A stretch of 64,000 nucleotides of DNA from Lysobacter_I brunescens (lineage in GTDB: Bacteria; Pseudomonadota; Gammaproteobacteria; Xanthomonadales; Xanthomonadaceae), in contig NZ_JBHTIF010000002.1 in NCBI RefSeq assembly GCF_042677005.1, forward strand, positions 310,001 to 374,000. The letters are read 5' to 3'. Numbering within the stretch: the stretch's first letter is position 1; each line of letters opens with the position of its first letter. Below are positions 30,647-42,710 of the stretch, piece by piece. The position numbers and the translations under genes were made by a program. The notes under the pieces were generated by a model, which was not told the origin of the DNA, did not search any database, and saw only the letters and a list, made by a program, of their open reading frames with translations.

Positions 30647-31393
30647 ATGCGAGCGATCCGTGTGGCCGCGCTGCTGGCCTGCTGTCTGTGCGGCCCAATC
30701 ATGGCCCAGGACGATCCGGGCTCTCCCGAGGTGCGTTATCCGCAACTGCCTGCAAGCGGGGGCACCGTGCAGGCCTTCGTGCCCGACGGCTGGACGATCG
30801 AGTTCCAGCAGGCCGGCGACCTGAGCAAGGATGGTCGCGACGACCTGGTGCTGGTCCTGCGCATGCAGGATCCTGCGAACGTGGTCGAGAACGAGGGCCT
30901 GGGCGTCAGCGAGTTCGACACCAATCCGCGCCTGCTCGCGGTTCTGTTCGCCGACGCGGCGGGCGGCTATCGGTTGGCGTTGCAGGATCATGCGCTGATC
31001 CCGCGCCCGGACAATCCGGTGATGGATGACTACTTGGGCGACGGGGAGTCGATCCAGGTGCGGCGTGGAGCGTTCACCGTGACCCTGCGCAGCTGGGCCA
31101 GCGCAGGCACCTGGTACACCAGCAGCACCACCTTCACCTTCCGTCACCAGGACGGCTGCTTCCGGCTCATCGGCCATGACAGCACCTGGATGCATCGCGG
31201 CAGCGGCGAGACCGGCACCACGAGTCTCAATTTCGCGGCAGGCAAGGGTGTCTTTGAGGAAGGCACCATGGAGTCCGATGCCCCGACGCGCACGAAGACC
31301 GTGTCGATTCCGCGCGGCGAATTGCCCTGCCTGGAAGACATCGGCAACGGCTTCGAGTTCGATCCCGGGGTGAAATCGCCCTTCAACGATTGA
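30647..31393 (+). CDS. secreted protein of unknown function
   Basis: 248 residues. Signal peptide MRAIRVAALLACCLCGPIMA with cleavage before QDDPG. The mature protein has a DxDxDGxxD-like stretch (AGDLSKDGRDDLVLVLRMQD) reminiscent of FG-GAP/EF-hand-like calcium loops, followed by a beta-rich region (GAFTVTLRSWASAGTWYTSS) and a single Cys pair (QDGCFRL, ELPCLED). I do not recognise a named family; the layout resembles secreted VCBS-like hypothetical proteins. It follows the DUF938 gene by 40 bases. Confidence 0.65.
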   Translation: MRAIRVAALLACCLCGPIMAQDDPGSPEVRYPQLPASGGTVQAFVPDGWTIEFQQAGDLSKDGRDDLVLVLRMQDPANVVENEGLGVSEFDTNPRLLAVLFADAAGGYRLALQDHALIPRPDNPVMDDYLGDGESIQVRRGAFTVTLRSWASAGTWYTSSTTFTFRHQDGCFRLIGHDSTWMHRGSGETGTTSLNFAAGKGVFEEGTMESDAPTRTKTVSIPRGELPCLEDIGNGFEFDPGVKSPFND

Positions 31394-31576
31394 CCGCATC
31401 GATCTTCCGGGATGTCGGCGGGACGTTTTGCGGCGGAAGCGAGGATGTTTGGGCGTTTCGCCCCGTGGACGGAGGGCGCAGCCGACTAGATTGGAGACGC
31501 GTCGCCGGAACAGGCGACCACGTCCGGCGCCAACGCAGCGCCTGATGTCCAGTCATCCAATCGGGAGGAGAGTCTC

Positions 31577-31951
31577 ATGAAGCGAGTGTTGTTGACGGCG
31601 CTGCTGGCGCTGGGTTGCGTGTCCACGGCCCAGGCCGTGCCGCCGTGCTGGCCGGGTTCCGTGGTGAACGTGGGACCGGCGCAGTCCCTCAGTCCGGCCC
31701 AGCTGAGCACCTGGCTGGCCACCTACGGCGTGCCGGCCGGCGTGAGCGATCCGCATGCCTACGTGGCGTTCCATGCGACCGACCAGCGCTGCAAGGCGCT
31801 CTACGGCAGTGGCGCCTGGGCCCAGATCACGGGTCCCTACACGCTGACCAACATGGTCAACAGCTACAACATCAGCCAGGGCGTGACCTTCCAGTGCAAG
31901 AAGTGCTCGGGCGGCGTGATCGGCGTGCCGATCGAAGAAAAGGCGCGATAA
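31577..31951 (+). CDS. small secreted protein of unknown function
   Basis: 124 residues. Signal peptide MKRVLLTALLALGCVSTAQA. Mature part has Cys residues at PPCWPGS, DQRCKALYG and a CKKC pair near the end, which may bind metal or form disulfides. GGGAGGAGAG upstream of the ATG at 31577 is a strong ribosome site. No family recognised. It sits alone between a 180-base promoter region and a strong terminator. Confidence 0.6.
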   Translation: MKRVLLTALLALGCVSTAQAVPPCWPGSVVNVGPAQSLSPAQLSTWLATYGVPAGVSDPHAYVAFHATDQRCKALYGSGAWAQITGPYTLTNMVNSYNISQGVTFQCKKCSGGVIGVPIEEKAR

Positions 31952-31980
31952 GCACTGTCCCGGCCAGGGATGGCCGTTAC

Positions 31981-32016
31981 ACGCACAGGGCCCGCAGCGG
32001 GGCCCTGTGCGTGTTG
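31981..32016 (+). terminator. strong rho-independent terminator
   Basis: 13-bp perfect stem ACGCACAGGGCCC / GGGCCCTGTGCGT followed by GTTG. It ends the small secreted protein transcript. Between here and 32427 I see no gene. Confidence 0.75.
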
Positions 32017-32427
32017 CCTGTTGCGCTGTCCGGGTCGGATGCGCAGGATCAGGCGATGGCGTGGATGGCGTCGCCCTTGTCCACGTCCACGTCGACGCCC
32101 ACGACCTGAGTCCCGCTGCAATCCAAGCCGGTCGCGCAAGGCTGTCCTGCGCACGGGATCGAGCCCGTCGATCAAGGCGCCATGCCAGCGTCGGAGCACT
32201 TCGATCAGCACCGGATCCTGCACGTCATGCGATGCGCTGCAGCAGTCCAGCAGCGTATCGGGTCTGCTGTCTGGCGCTGCATCAACGCGTCATCTGCCGC
32301 AATCAGGCCAGCATGCACTGTTCCGTCTGTGCGAGTGCGGAGACCATCACGAAATGTCCGTTTCCTGCGCCGCACTCCCGTTCGGTCGGTGGCTCATATC
32401 GAGCTGACCACGAACATGGACGATGCA

Positions 32428-33360
32428 ATGAAAACGATGACGACCTCGAGAGTTCCCGCCGCGACAACGATCATCCTGCAGGCGGCGTGCGCGCTGCTGC
32501 TGGCCAGCATGGCAGACGCTGCGCATGCGGATGCGCGTGTGTTCTTCACGCAGATGGTGGTGAATGACTGCAACGAGATCGGTACGTGCGACTGGAAGCT
32601 TTCCTGCGGTCTTGGCAACCAGCAGGAAACCGAATTCTTCAGCATGGCCGAGGCGAATACCAACGAAACGGTGACCATCAATCGGGCGCTCAGCCAGCGC
32701 GAATTTCCGCCGCTGACGGTGAGTTGCACGGTGATGGAACATGATGGCGGCATTGGTGCCGAATGGGAGCATGTCGGTGCGGGATCGGTGGTCGTGCGAA
32801 CCACCGGTGACCATCTGCTGCGTCTGAATCAGCACCGCGATGAAGGCGATGTGACCGTGCGTTTCACGGTAGAGGATATCGGTTCCACTGGCCAGCCACT
32901 GACTCGCGCTGCAGATCGCGTGCAGCGGAGCACGTCCCAGGCGCCACGCGACATCGGCGGCGTCGTGCGACGGATGCGGGACCGCAATATTCGCAGCGGT
33001 GCGGGCAAGTGCCTGGATGTGCATGCCCCCGATCAGCACAACAACGGCGGTCATGTGCAAGTGTGGGACTGCAACGGGAGCCAGCAGCAGGTCTGGCGTT
33101 TCCAGGATGGCGCGATTCTCAGCGGTGCCGGCAAGTGCCTCGACGTGCACGCACCCGACCAGAACAGCAATGGCGCCCGTGTGCAGGTGTGGGATTGCAA
33201 TGGCAGCCTGCAGCAGACCTGGACCTTGCAGGGCGATGTGATCCGCAGCGGTGCAGGGCTGTGCCTGGACGTGCATGCGCCCGATCAGGACAAGAATGGC
33301 GGCCGTGTGCAGGTCTGGGCCTGCAATGGCAGCCGGCAGCAGACCTGGTCGCTGCAGTAA
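32428..33360 (+). CDS. secreted protein with C-terminal ricin-type beta-trefoil lectin domain
   Basis: 310 residues. Signal peptide MKTMTTSRVPAATTIILQAA then CALLLASMADAAHA. An N-terminal beta-rich domain with Cys pairs (NDCNEIGTCDWKLSCGLG) precedes three nearly identical 42-residue ricin repeats, each SGAGKCLDVHAPDQ...VQVWDCNG..QQ.W. The QxW and CLDV motifs are intact in all three, so carbohydrate binding is likely. An in-frame ATG at 32416 would add an acidic MDDA, less suited to a signal peptide. No catalytic module is recognised, so it may be a free lectin or toxin-like protein. Confidence 0.8.
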   Translation: MKTMTTSRVPAATTIILQAACALLLASMADAAHADARVFFTQMVVNDCNEIGTCDWKLSCGLGNQQETEFFSMAEANTNETVTINRALSQREFPPLTVSCTVMEHDGGIGAEWEHVGAGSVVVRTTGDHLLRLNQHRDEGDVTVRFTVEDIGSTGQPLTRAADRVQRSTSQAPRDIGGVVRRMRDRNIRSGAGKCLDVHAPDQHNNGGHVQVWDCNGSQQQVWRFQDGAILSGAGKCLDVHAPDQNSNGARVQVWDCNGSLQQTWTLQGDVIRSGAGLCLDVHAPDQDKNGGRVQVWACNGSRQQTWSLQ

Positions 33361-33382
33361 GGTTCGACAGGCGATGCAGATG

Positions 33383-33416
33383 GACGAAACGGCGGATGGC
33401 CCGCCGTTTCGTCGTT
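33383..33416. terminator. bidirectional terminator between lectin gene and gcvP
   Basis: Perfect 13-bp stem GACGAAACGGCGG / CCGCCGTTTCGTC with a 5-nt loop, lying between two convergent genes. AT content at both ends is modest, so strength on either strand is uncertain. Confidence 0.65.
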
Positions 33417-33463
33417 CGCCGGAAGTGCGCAGGCTGACCTGTACGGGCGACCCGTGCGGGCGC

Positions 33464-36370
<2,907 letters not shown>

Positions 36371-36444
36371 GGAGAAGGCATCGTCTGGCGCGGCGGGGCC
36401 GCGGGAGGGGCGTTGCGACCCGTCGAGCCGGGTCGAAGTGAGTG

Positions 36445-36580
36445 CCCCTCTGTCCTTCTGCCTGAGAGTTTGGAAGCGCGATCCGCGGGAGGCGGGGGGA
36501 GGGTCGCTCCCGTGACGCGTTTCTTGCCCCTTCGGCGCCGGCACTGCCCGTGTCGCGGTGGGCGGCCGATCTCTCCAGAG
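36445..36580 (-). promoter_or_regulatory. glycine riboswitch upstream of gcvP
   Basis: Read on the minus strand, the leader contains CTCTGGAGAGATCGGCC, then GCCGAAGGGGCAAG, then AAACTCTCAGGCAGAAGGAC followed by AGAGGGG. These are the conserved blocks of the glycine aptamer in correct order, with an enlarged variable arm. Only one aptamer is visible instead of the usual tandem pair. It ends about 75 bases before the gcvP start, which is compatible with control of gcvP expression. Confidence 0.9.
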
Positions 36581-36784
36581 TGTTTGGATCGACGGTGGTT
36601 GTGGGGCCTGAGCGATTACGGGCGTTTGCGCCTTCGGCAGCGGCCTGGCGTCATCGTGACGCCGCTGGCCGCTTCTCCCACCGTGCGGGCGGATTATAGC
36701 GGGTCGGCGATCGCCACGGCGACCGCCCGGGCCGCCGCCGGTCGCCTGCACCGAGGCCGATACAAGTCGTTGATTGCAGGTGGC

Positions 36785-36825
36785 GAGGCCGGGTCGGGGC
36801 CCCGTTCGTGGCCCCGACCTGCCTC
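36785..36825 (-). terminator. hairpin after GH19 chitinase gene
   Basis: A 10-bp perfect stem GGTCGGGGCC / GGCCCCGACC plus an outer GAGGC/GCCTC pair, starting 13 bases after the chitinase stop. It lacks a clear U tract, so terminator function is plausible but not certain. Confidence 0.5.
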
Positions 36826-36837
36826 GGTCGCCCTTGC

Positions 36838-38268
36838 CTACTTCAGGGTGACCTTGAAGTGGTGTTCGACGCACTTGACGTAGTCGCCGGGGACCAGGGC
36901 GTTGAACGGGGTCTGGTACGCGACCAGCTTGCAGGCGTAGGTCTTGCCGTCGGGCCGGGTCGGGTCGTAGCTCCAGTCCTGTTCCCAGTTCAGCGGCTGC
37001 GCGCCGGCGCCGTTGGCGGGGAAGGGTTTCTGCGTGGCGCAGCTCAGCGACTCGGTGGTCGGCACGGGCACGACGAAGAACTTCGCCATGTCGCGGTAGT
37101 AGCTGATGCGGTTGGCGGCCTGCGGCTTGTCGGTGCCGGAGTTGCACTCGATGCCGCCGTTGATGATGTTGATCGTGGCGCCGAAACCGGCGCTGATGTT
37201 CGCGGCGGCATCGGCGGCGTTGGGTTTCCAGGTGCCGTCGACCACGTGCAGCATCGACGGCTTCGGCGGCTGCGGATAGACGTAGAAGAAGGTCGCGGAC
37301 GCGAGGTTCAGCCAGGTGTCCGAGACCAGTTCCGGCCTGTCGAGCAGCGTGCGCACGGTGCCGAACATCGCCAGCGAGAACGGGCCGTAGTTGTAGTTGT
37401 ACGACAGCTGCTTGGCGCCGCGGCCGTAGTACTTCTTGAAGCTGCCGTCGGCATTCTTGCCGCAGGGCCAGGTCTGTCCCTGCCAGGTCGAAGGTGCGCA
37501 TTCGGCGTTGTAGCCGCAGCTGGTACCGGTGTCGCTGCATCCGGCTTCGCGCAGGAAATACAGGCCCTGCCGCCATTGCTGGATCGGCGAGTTCGGATCG
37601 TGCGCGCCGGTTTCCTGCGCGAAGTGGGCGAACATCGTCGCCAGGCCCTTGCTGCAGATCGCGTCGGCGTTGCGGCCATCGCTGTAGTCGGCGCAGATCG
37701 CGGGGAATTTCGCGACGGCCTGGAGGAAGCGCGTGTAGCTGTAGCTGGCGTCGCGCATCGGGAACAGCAGCTGCCAGTCGTTCGCAGTGAGCAGGCGTTC
37801 GACGCGTCGCACGTTCGCCGGGTTGGTGGTGCGGCCGGGAACGACGGCTTCCACGGACGCGGTGTCGAGCGTGCGCACCGAAGCCTTGATCTGCTGGAAC
37901 AGTGGACTCGCCGTCAGGCGGACTTCGTTCGCTTCGGCTTCGCGCCTGGTCGGGATGCCGGTGGGCGTGCCCGTGCCCGGGCCGGTGCTGCCGTCGAAGC
38001 TGCATTCGCCGGTGGGCCGGGTTTCCCACACGTCGTTCTTCGCCGGCTCGTTGTTCTGCGTCCACCACTTCGCCCGCCACGTGGTGGTGTTGTGGACGAC
38101 GTACTGTCCACCGAGATAGACCTTGCTGGCCTGCCAGGCTCCGCAGGTGGGCAGTGCCGCGGCGAGTCGCGTGGGGCGCGGCGATGCGGCGTGGACATCG
38201 AGGGTGGTGGCGCCGAGCAGCAGCAGGCAGAGCAGTGCGCTGGCACGGGTTGGATCGGGTCTGGACAT
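36838..38268 (-). CDS. secreted GH19 chitinase with CBM5/12
   Basis: 476 residues. Signal peptide MSRPDPTRASALLCLLLLGA. Chitin-binding CBM5/12 module at about 43-89 (AWQASKVYLGGQYVVHNTTT, RAKWWTQNNEP). GH19 catalytic domain from about residue 120: MFAHFAQETGAH holds the proton donor Glu (E219); YYGRGAKQLSYNYNYGPFSL and INIINGGIEC are typical GH19 blocks. GGAGATATCTCC precedes the ATG. It lies just downstream of a GH18 chitinase on the same strand, likely a chitin-degrading or antifungal pair. Confidence 0.92.
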   Translation of the reverse strand: MSRPDPTRASALLCLLLLGATTLDVHAASPRPTRLAAALPTCGAWQASKVYLGGQYVVHNTTTWRAKWWTQNNEPAKNDVWETRPTGECSFDGSTGPGTGTPTGIPTRREAEANEVRLTASPLFQQIKASVRTLDTASVEAVVPGRTTNPANVRRVERLLTANDWQLLFPMRDASYSYTRFLQAVAKFPAICADYSDGRNADAICSKGLATMFAHFAQETGAHDPNSPIQQWRQGLYFLREAGCSDTGTSCGYNAECAPSTWQGQTWPCGKNADGSFKKYYGRGAKQLSYNYNYGPFSLAMFGTVRTLLDRPELVSDTWLNLASATFFYVYPQPPKPSMLHVVDGTWKPNAADAAANISAGFGATINIINGGIECNSGTDKPQAANRISYYRDMAKFFVVPVPTTESLSCATQKPFPANGAGAQPLNWEQDWSYDPTRPDGKTYACKLVAYQTPFNALVPGDYVKCVEHHFKVTLK

Positions 38269-38365
38269 GGAGATATCTCCTGAATGCATGCGTGCGATCC
38301 AGGCATGCGCCACGAGGCGCGCCTGCAATCGATCGAAGGGAATGCGCGCGTCGTTGCGCGCGGAG

Positions 38366-38392
38366 GGGCGGCGCGCATGACGCGCGCCGCCC
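38366..38392 (-). terminator. hairpin between the two chitinase genes
   Basis: 11-bp perfect stem GGGCGGCGCGC / GCGCGCCGCCC with a five-base loop, about 50 bases after the GH18 chitinase stop. There is no U tract; it may weaken read-through into the GH19 gene. Confidence 0.45.
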
Positions 38393-38441
38393 GGTGTCCG
38401 GCCGAAGCCGGTCAAGCCGCATCACTGCAGTTGAATGCGGA

Positions 38442-40997
38442 TCAGGGCAGGTAGGGCAGCCAGGGCTTCTCTTCGCGGATCGCGTAGCTCTTGCCGCCCA
38501 GGGCGACCGTGTAGTTCGACGGCCCGGAGATCGGGTACTGGTACACGATGGTCAGGGTCACGCTCTGGCCGGCCGCCAGCGTCTGCCACGCGGGCAGCTT
38601 CACCGCGACACGGTGGAAGTCGCCCTTCAGCCCGCCGATGTTGTTGCCGCTGTGGCCGGTGACGACCGTGCGCAGGCCGAAACCGGACTGGTCGGACATG
38701 TTGGCGGGCGCGGCGGTGGGCACGTCGAACTGGAACTCGGTGCCGCCGGGCAGGGCGCGGGTCGAACGATTGGTGATGGTCAGCTTGGGCGAGATCGGAT
38801 AGTTGCTGTCGCCCAGTGCGAACCCGGCGAGCGCGAAACGCACGTCGATCGCGGCCGTCGGCGCTGCGATGGTCGGCGCCTGCACCTGCACCGGCGTGAC
38901 CGTCGCGCGGCTGAAGGTGTCGTGCAGCAGCGTGGTCAGCGTGGTGCCGATGAAGTACTCGCCCTGGCCGTTGTTGCGCTGCGGATGCCAGGCGTAGTCG
39001 CCGGCCAGCTCCCAGAACATCACGCCGCCGACATCGTTGCGTTCGGCCCACGCGGCCTTGCGCGCGATCGACACTTCGTCCTCGGTCGACAGGAATACCT
39101 TCTTCGTCGCGTTCCACAGCCACGGCGCGACCAAGGTGGCGTCGTAGAAGCGCTGGTAGTTGCCGGTGATCTGGTTCTCCGGGCGCGACGGGTCGAGGCC
39201 GTAGCTGGCCAGGTAGCTGCCGCCGTGCTGGCGTTCGAGGTTCTTCGCGTGCCACATCGGGTTGGAGCCGGCGCCGACTTCGCGTCCCTGTTCTTCGTCA
39301 TGCCAGAGATTGTCGATGCCCATCGCGCCGTCGCCGCAGGTGGTCAGCCCGATCGGGCATCCGCCGCTCTTCAGCGCCTTGCCCCACAGTCCGTTGGTAC
39401 CGCCGGTGACGTTGCGCCAGCCGCGCGAGTAGTAGGGCACGCCGATGTTGATGCGCGAACCCGGCAGCGCGCCACGGTAGTAGTGCCAGGCCCAGTCGGT
39501 GTTGAGGTAGCCGATGCCGCCGTACTGCGCGCTTGAATAGACGTTCCAGCGCACCAGTTCCGCATCCTTGCCATCGTCGAACAACGCCGCGTTCGGGCCG
39601 ACGAACTCGTTCCATGCGCCGTGCAGGTCGTAGGACATCACGTTGACGAAGTCCAGATACTTCAAGCTGTCGAAGGCCTCCATGCCGCGCAGCAAATAGC
39701 CCGAGGCGGGCACGGCGGCGGTGAGCTGGTAGTAGCGGCCATCCTGGGCTGCGGCGCGGTCGAGCTTCTCGCGCAGCGTCTTCATCAGCGCGTTGTAGCC
39801 CTTGTTCAGATGCGCGCGACGTGGGTTGGCGACCGCCCAGTCCAGCGGGTTGCCGGCGTCGAGCATCGAGGTCGGGTATTCGTAGTCGATGTCGAGGCCG
39901 TCGAAGCCGTACTTGCGCAGGAAGGCCACCGACGAATCGGCGAAGGCGTCGATGCCGGCCTGGTTGATGCTGCCGTCGGCGTTGATGGTCATGCTGTAGA
40001 AGCCGCCGCTGTTGATGCGGTTGCTGCCGGCATCGAAATAGCCGCCGGTTTCGGCCCAGCCGCCGACCGAAATCAGCGTGCGCACGGCCGGATTGAGTCG
40101 CTTGTGCTTGGTCAGCAGGTTGAAGTGGCCCTTGTACGGCAGCGACGGGTCGAGCTCGGCGCCGGCCACGCCGGGCCAGCTCATGTCGGTCGCGGCATTG
40201 CCGGGGACGTTCTCGCCGACCGAGATGCGGTTGTTCGCATCGACATGCGCGAAGGCGTAGTTGATGTGGGTGAGCTTGCCCCAGGGGATGTCGTTGGCGA
40301 GATAGGCCGGCTGGCCGTTCTTGCCGGTGCGCCAGCTGGTGAAGTAGCCGATGATGCGGCGCCGGCTCTGGTTGGCGAGCTTTTCTTTTCCGCCGGTCTG
40401 GTAGGTGTGGCAGTAGGGAACGTCGATGTCCGGTGTGCGCGCCAGGCGCTCGGGCAGGCACAGCAGGTGGCCGGTGGGCGCGGGCACGGTGACCAGCGTG
40501 TCGCCCGGCGGATTGGTGCCGCCTCCGCCACTGCCGCAGTTGGCCACGAAGGCCCACGGGTCGCCGGCGCTGGGCACGTTGCCCTGGGTCCACCACTTCG
40601 CCTGGTAGGTCTTGGATTCGTGGGTCACGCGCTGGCCGCCGGAATAGGCGAGCGTGGCGCTCCACACTGGGTCGGGACAGCCGCCCGGGGGCGTGGTGCC
40701 GCCACCGCCGCTGTCGCCACCGCAGTTGGCGATGAACTTCCACGGGTCGCCGGCGGTGGGCAGGTTGCCCTGGCTCCACCACTTGGCTTCGTAGGTCTTC
40801 GATTCGTGTGTGACGCGCTGGCCGCCGTTGTAGACGGCCGTGGCGCTCCACGCGGGGTCGGTGCAGGCGGCGGCGACCGCGACATTGCGTGCGCCGGGGG
40901 CGAACTTCGTCGACACGGTGCCGTGCAACTGCCACGCGGCGGCGCTGGTGATCACCGCCATGACACCGATCTTCACGGACAGGGAGGATCGCAACAT
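38442..40997 (-). CDS. secreted GH18 chitinase with tandem CBM5/12 modules
   Basis: 851 residues. Signal anchor MLRSSLSVKIGVMAVITSAA; two nearly identical CBM5/12 modules at about 46-92 and 107-153 (GGQRVTHESKTYEAKWWSQG and GGQRVTHESKTYQAKWWTQG); GH18 barrel from about 213 (RRIIGYFTSW) with the active-site motif DGLDIDYE at 366-373 (Glu373 catalytic) and MSYDLHGAWNEFVGP. Ser/Gly linkers separate modules. A C-terminal beta domain from about 730 (DVRFALAGFALGDSNYPISP) may be another carbohydrate-binding module. Divergent from the MFS gene. Confidence 0.94.
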   Translation of the reverse strand: MLRSSLSVKIGVMAVITSAAAWQLHGTVSTKFAPGARNVAVAAACTDPAWSATAVYNGGQRVTHESKTYEAKWWSQGNLPTAGDPWKFIANCGGDSGGGGTTPPGGCPDPVWSATLAYSGGQRVTHESKTYQAKWWTQGNVPSAGDPWAFVANCGSGGGGTNPPGDTLVTVPAPTGHLLCLPERLARTPDIDVPYCHTYQTGGKEKLANQSRRRIIGYFTSWRTGKNGQPAYLANDIPWGKLTHINYAFAHVDANNRISVGENVPGNAATDMSWPGVAGAELDPSLPYKGHFNLLTKHKRLNPAVRTLISVGGWAETGGYFDAGSNRINSGGFYSMTINADGSINQAGIDAFADSSVAFLRKYGFDGLDIDYEYPTSMLDAGNPLDWAVANPRRAHLNKGYNALMKTLREKLDRAAAQDGRYYQLTAAVPASGYLLRGMEAFDSLKYLDFVNVMSYDLHGAWNEFVGPNAALFDDGKDAELVRWNVYSSAQYGGIGYLNTDWAWHYYRGALPGSRINIGVPYYSRGWRNVTGGTNGLWGKALKSGGCPIGLTTCGDGAMGIDNLWHDEEQGREVGAGSNPMWHAKNLERQHGGSYLASYGLDPSRPENQITGNYQRFYDATLVAPWLWNATKKVFLSTEDEVSIARKAAWAERNDVGGVMFWELAGDYAWHPQRNNGQGEYFIGTTLTTLLHDTFSRATVTPVQVQAPTIAAPTAAIDVRFALAGFALGDSNYPISPKLTITNRSTRALPGGTEFQFDVPTAAPANMSDQSGFGLRTVVTGHSGNNIGGLKGDFHRVAVKLPAWQTLAAGQSVTLTIVYQYPISGPSNYTVALGGKSYAIREEKPWLPYLP

Positions 40998-41436
40998 GGT
41001 CTTTCCTTGATGGGCCCGCGGGGGCGGGCGTGGTGCGGGGGAGCGGTGTGCCGTCGGCGCCCGGCGCGTGCGCGTCTGCGGGGCTTAGGATGACAACGAT
41101 GGTCATCCTGTATTCGATGGCGATCGGTGCGCATCCTGATGGAAATGATGACAACGTTTTCCCCAGTCAATCACGTTTTCGCCCGTCGGGGCGTGGTGCC
41201 GCCATGGCGGTGCGTCATGACTTCAGTGCGCGCTGCGATGGCGCGATGGGCTGTCTGTCGGCTGTCCTTCTGGCGTCCCGCCGTGTCCCTCGCGTCCTGT
41301 CGCCTGCACGCTCTGGTCACGACACGACTGTCAGCGCGCGATTTCCGTTCGCCTCGGGCCTGTGCTTGAATGCCCGGCCACCTCCGCTCATGTCCCCGGT
41401 CGCGCCGTCGCGCGTCGCCGGGTGAGGATCCGTTGC
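40998..41436. other. 439-base divergent intergenic region, no gene seen
   Basis: Between the GH18 chitinase and MFS starts. It is less GC-rich near 41080-41170. No convincing open frame, repeat or known regulator site was found; it presumably holds the two divergent promoters. Confidence 0.5.
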
Positions 41437-42687
41437 ATGCAAGACCACGATGCCGCCCGCAAGCCCGGTTCGCGCCGCCTCTCGCTGATCCTCGGCGGCC
41501 TGGCGATGCTCGGGCCGTTCTCGATCGACACCATGTTCCCGGCGTTTCCGCAGATCGGCGCGCAGTTCGGTGCCGACAAGGTGGCGATGCAGCAGACGAT
41601 CAGCGTCTATCTGCTGGCCTATGCCTTGATGAGCCTGGTGCATGGTCCGCTGTCGGATGCGATTGGCCGCAAGCGCGTCATCCTGGGGGGCTTGACCGTG
41701 TTCGGATTGGCATCCGTGGGCTGCGCGCTCGCGGACAGCCTGCCGCAGCTGCTGTTCTTCCGCGCGTTGCAAGGCATGTCGGCGGGCGTGGGTCTGATCG
41801 TCGGACGCGCGGCGATCCGCGACGTGTTCCAGGGCCAGTTCGCGCAGAAGCTGATGAGCCAGGTGTCGATGATTTTCGGTATCGCACCCGCGCTGGCGCC
41901 GGTGCTCGGCGGCTGGATCCTGGGCTGGGCGCGCTGGCCGGCGATCTTCTGGTTCCTCGTGCTGTTCGCGGTGGTGATGATCCTGGTCACCTGGCTGGGC
42001 CTGCCCGAGACGCATCCGCCGGAAGCGCGCTTTCGCCCATCGCCGAAGCAGTTGCTGCGCAACCACGCGTACATCTTCCTCAACCGGCGTTTCCAGCGCT
42101 TCGCCGCGGCCGGTGCTTTCAACTTCGCGGCGCTGTTCCTCTACATCGCCTCCGCGCCCGCATTCGTGCTCGACCATCTGAAGCTGCGCGAGGACCAGTT
42201 CGGCTGGTTCTTCGTGCCGACCATCGCCGGCATGGTGTTCGGTGCGTTCCTCTCCGGGCGCGCGGCCGGTCGCATGAGCGGCACGCGGCTGGCGGGCACG
42301 GGCTTCGCGCTCTGCGGCTTCGCGGCGGTGCTGAACATCGGCTACACCCTCTGGGTGCCTGTGCCGACGGTGCCCCTGGCTGTGCTGCCGATGGCGATCA
42401 ATGCCATGGGCATCTCGCTGGTGTTCCCGATCCTGACCCTCGCCATCCTCGACATGTATCCGCGCCAGCGCGGCGCGGCGTCATCGCTGCAGGCGTTCAC
42501 CAGCCTGATCCTGCAGACGGCGGTCGCCGGGCTGTTTTCGCCGATGCTCAGCCACCATCCGCTGTGGCTGGCGCTGGGCGCCGCTGCCGGCACGCTGATC
42601 GGCTTCGTGCTGTGGTGGTGGGAAGTGCGCCACACGCGCTTGCCGCCGGAGTCCGAACCCGTCGCCGCAGGGCCGCCGGCGCTCTGA
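41437..42687 (+). CDS. Bcr/CflA-family MFS drug efflux transporter
   Basis: 416 residues, 12 predicted transmembrane helices. Motifs typical of DHA1 (Bcr/CflA) exporters: FSIDTMFPAFPQIGAQFGAD, VHGPLSDAIGRKRVILGGL (motif A), FFRALQGMSAGVGLIVGRAA and FGIAPALAPVLGGWIL (motif C). ATG at 41437 has GTGAGGATCC upstream. Substrate unknown; it may export a compound or antibiotic. Convergent with the protease gene, 23 bases apart. Confidence 0.9.
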   Translation: MQDHDAARKPGSRRLSLILGGLAMLGPFSIDTMFPAFPQIGAQFGADKVAMQQTISVYLLAYALMSLVHGPLSDAIGRKRVILGGLTVFGLASVGCALADSLPQLLFFRALQGMSAGVGLIVGRAAIRDVFQGQFAQKLMSQVSMIFGIAPALAPVLGGWILGWARWPAIFWFLVLFAVVMILVTWLGLPETHPPEARFRPSPKQLLRNHAYIFLNRRFQRFAAAGAFNFAALFLYIASAPAFVLDHLKLREDQFGWFFVPTIAGMVFGAFLSGRAAGRMSGTRLAGTGFALCGFAAVLNIGYTLWVPVPTVPLAVLPMAINAMGISLVFPILTLAILDMYPRQRGAASSLQAFTSLILQTAVAGLFSPMLSHHPLWLALGAAAGTLIGFVLWWWEVRHTRLPPESEPVAAGPPAL

Positions 42688-42710
42688 GGCGCCGGTCTGG
42701 AGGCCTTCGC

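Noticed and set aside
36371..38425. Long open frame upstream of gcvP on the minus strand that would make a 1653-residue fusion
   Set aside because: It is an alternate frame on the same strand as the GH19 chitinase, crosses the glycine riboswitch, has Arg/Pro-rich composition and no homology; gcvP starts normally at 36370.
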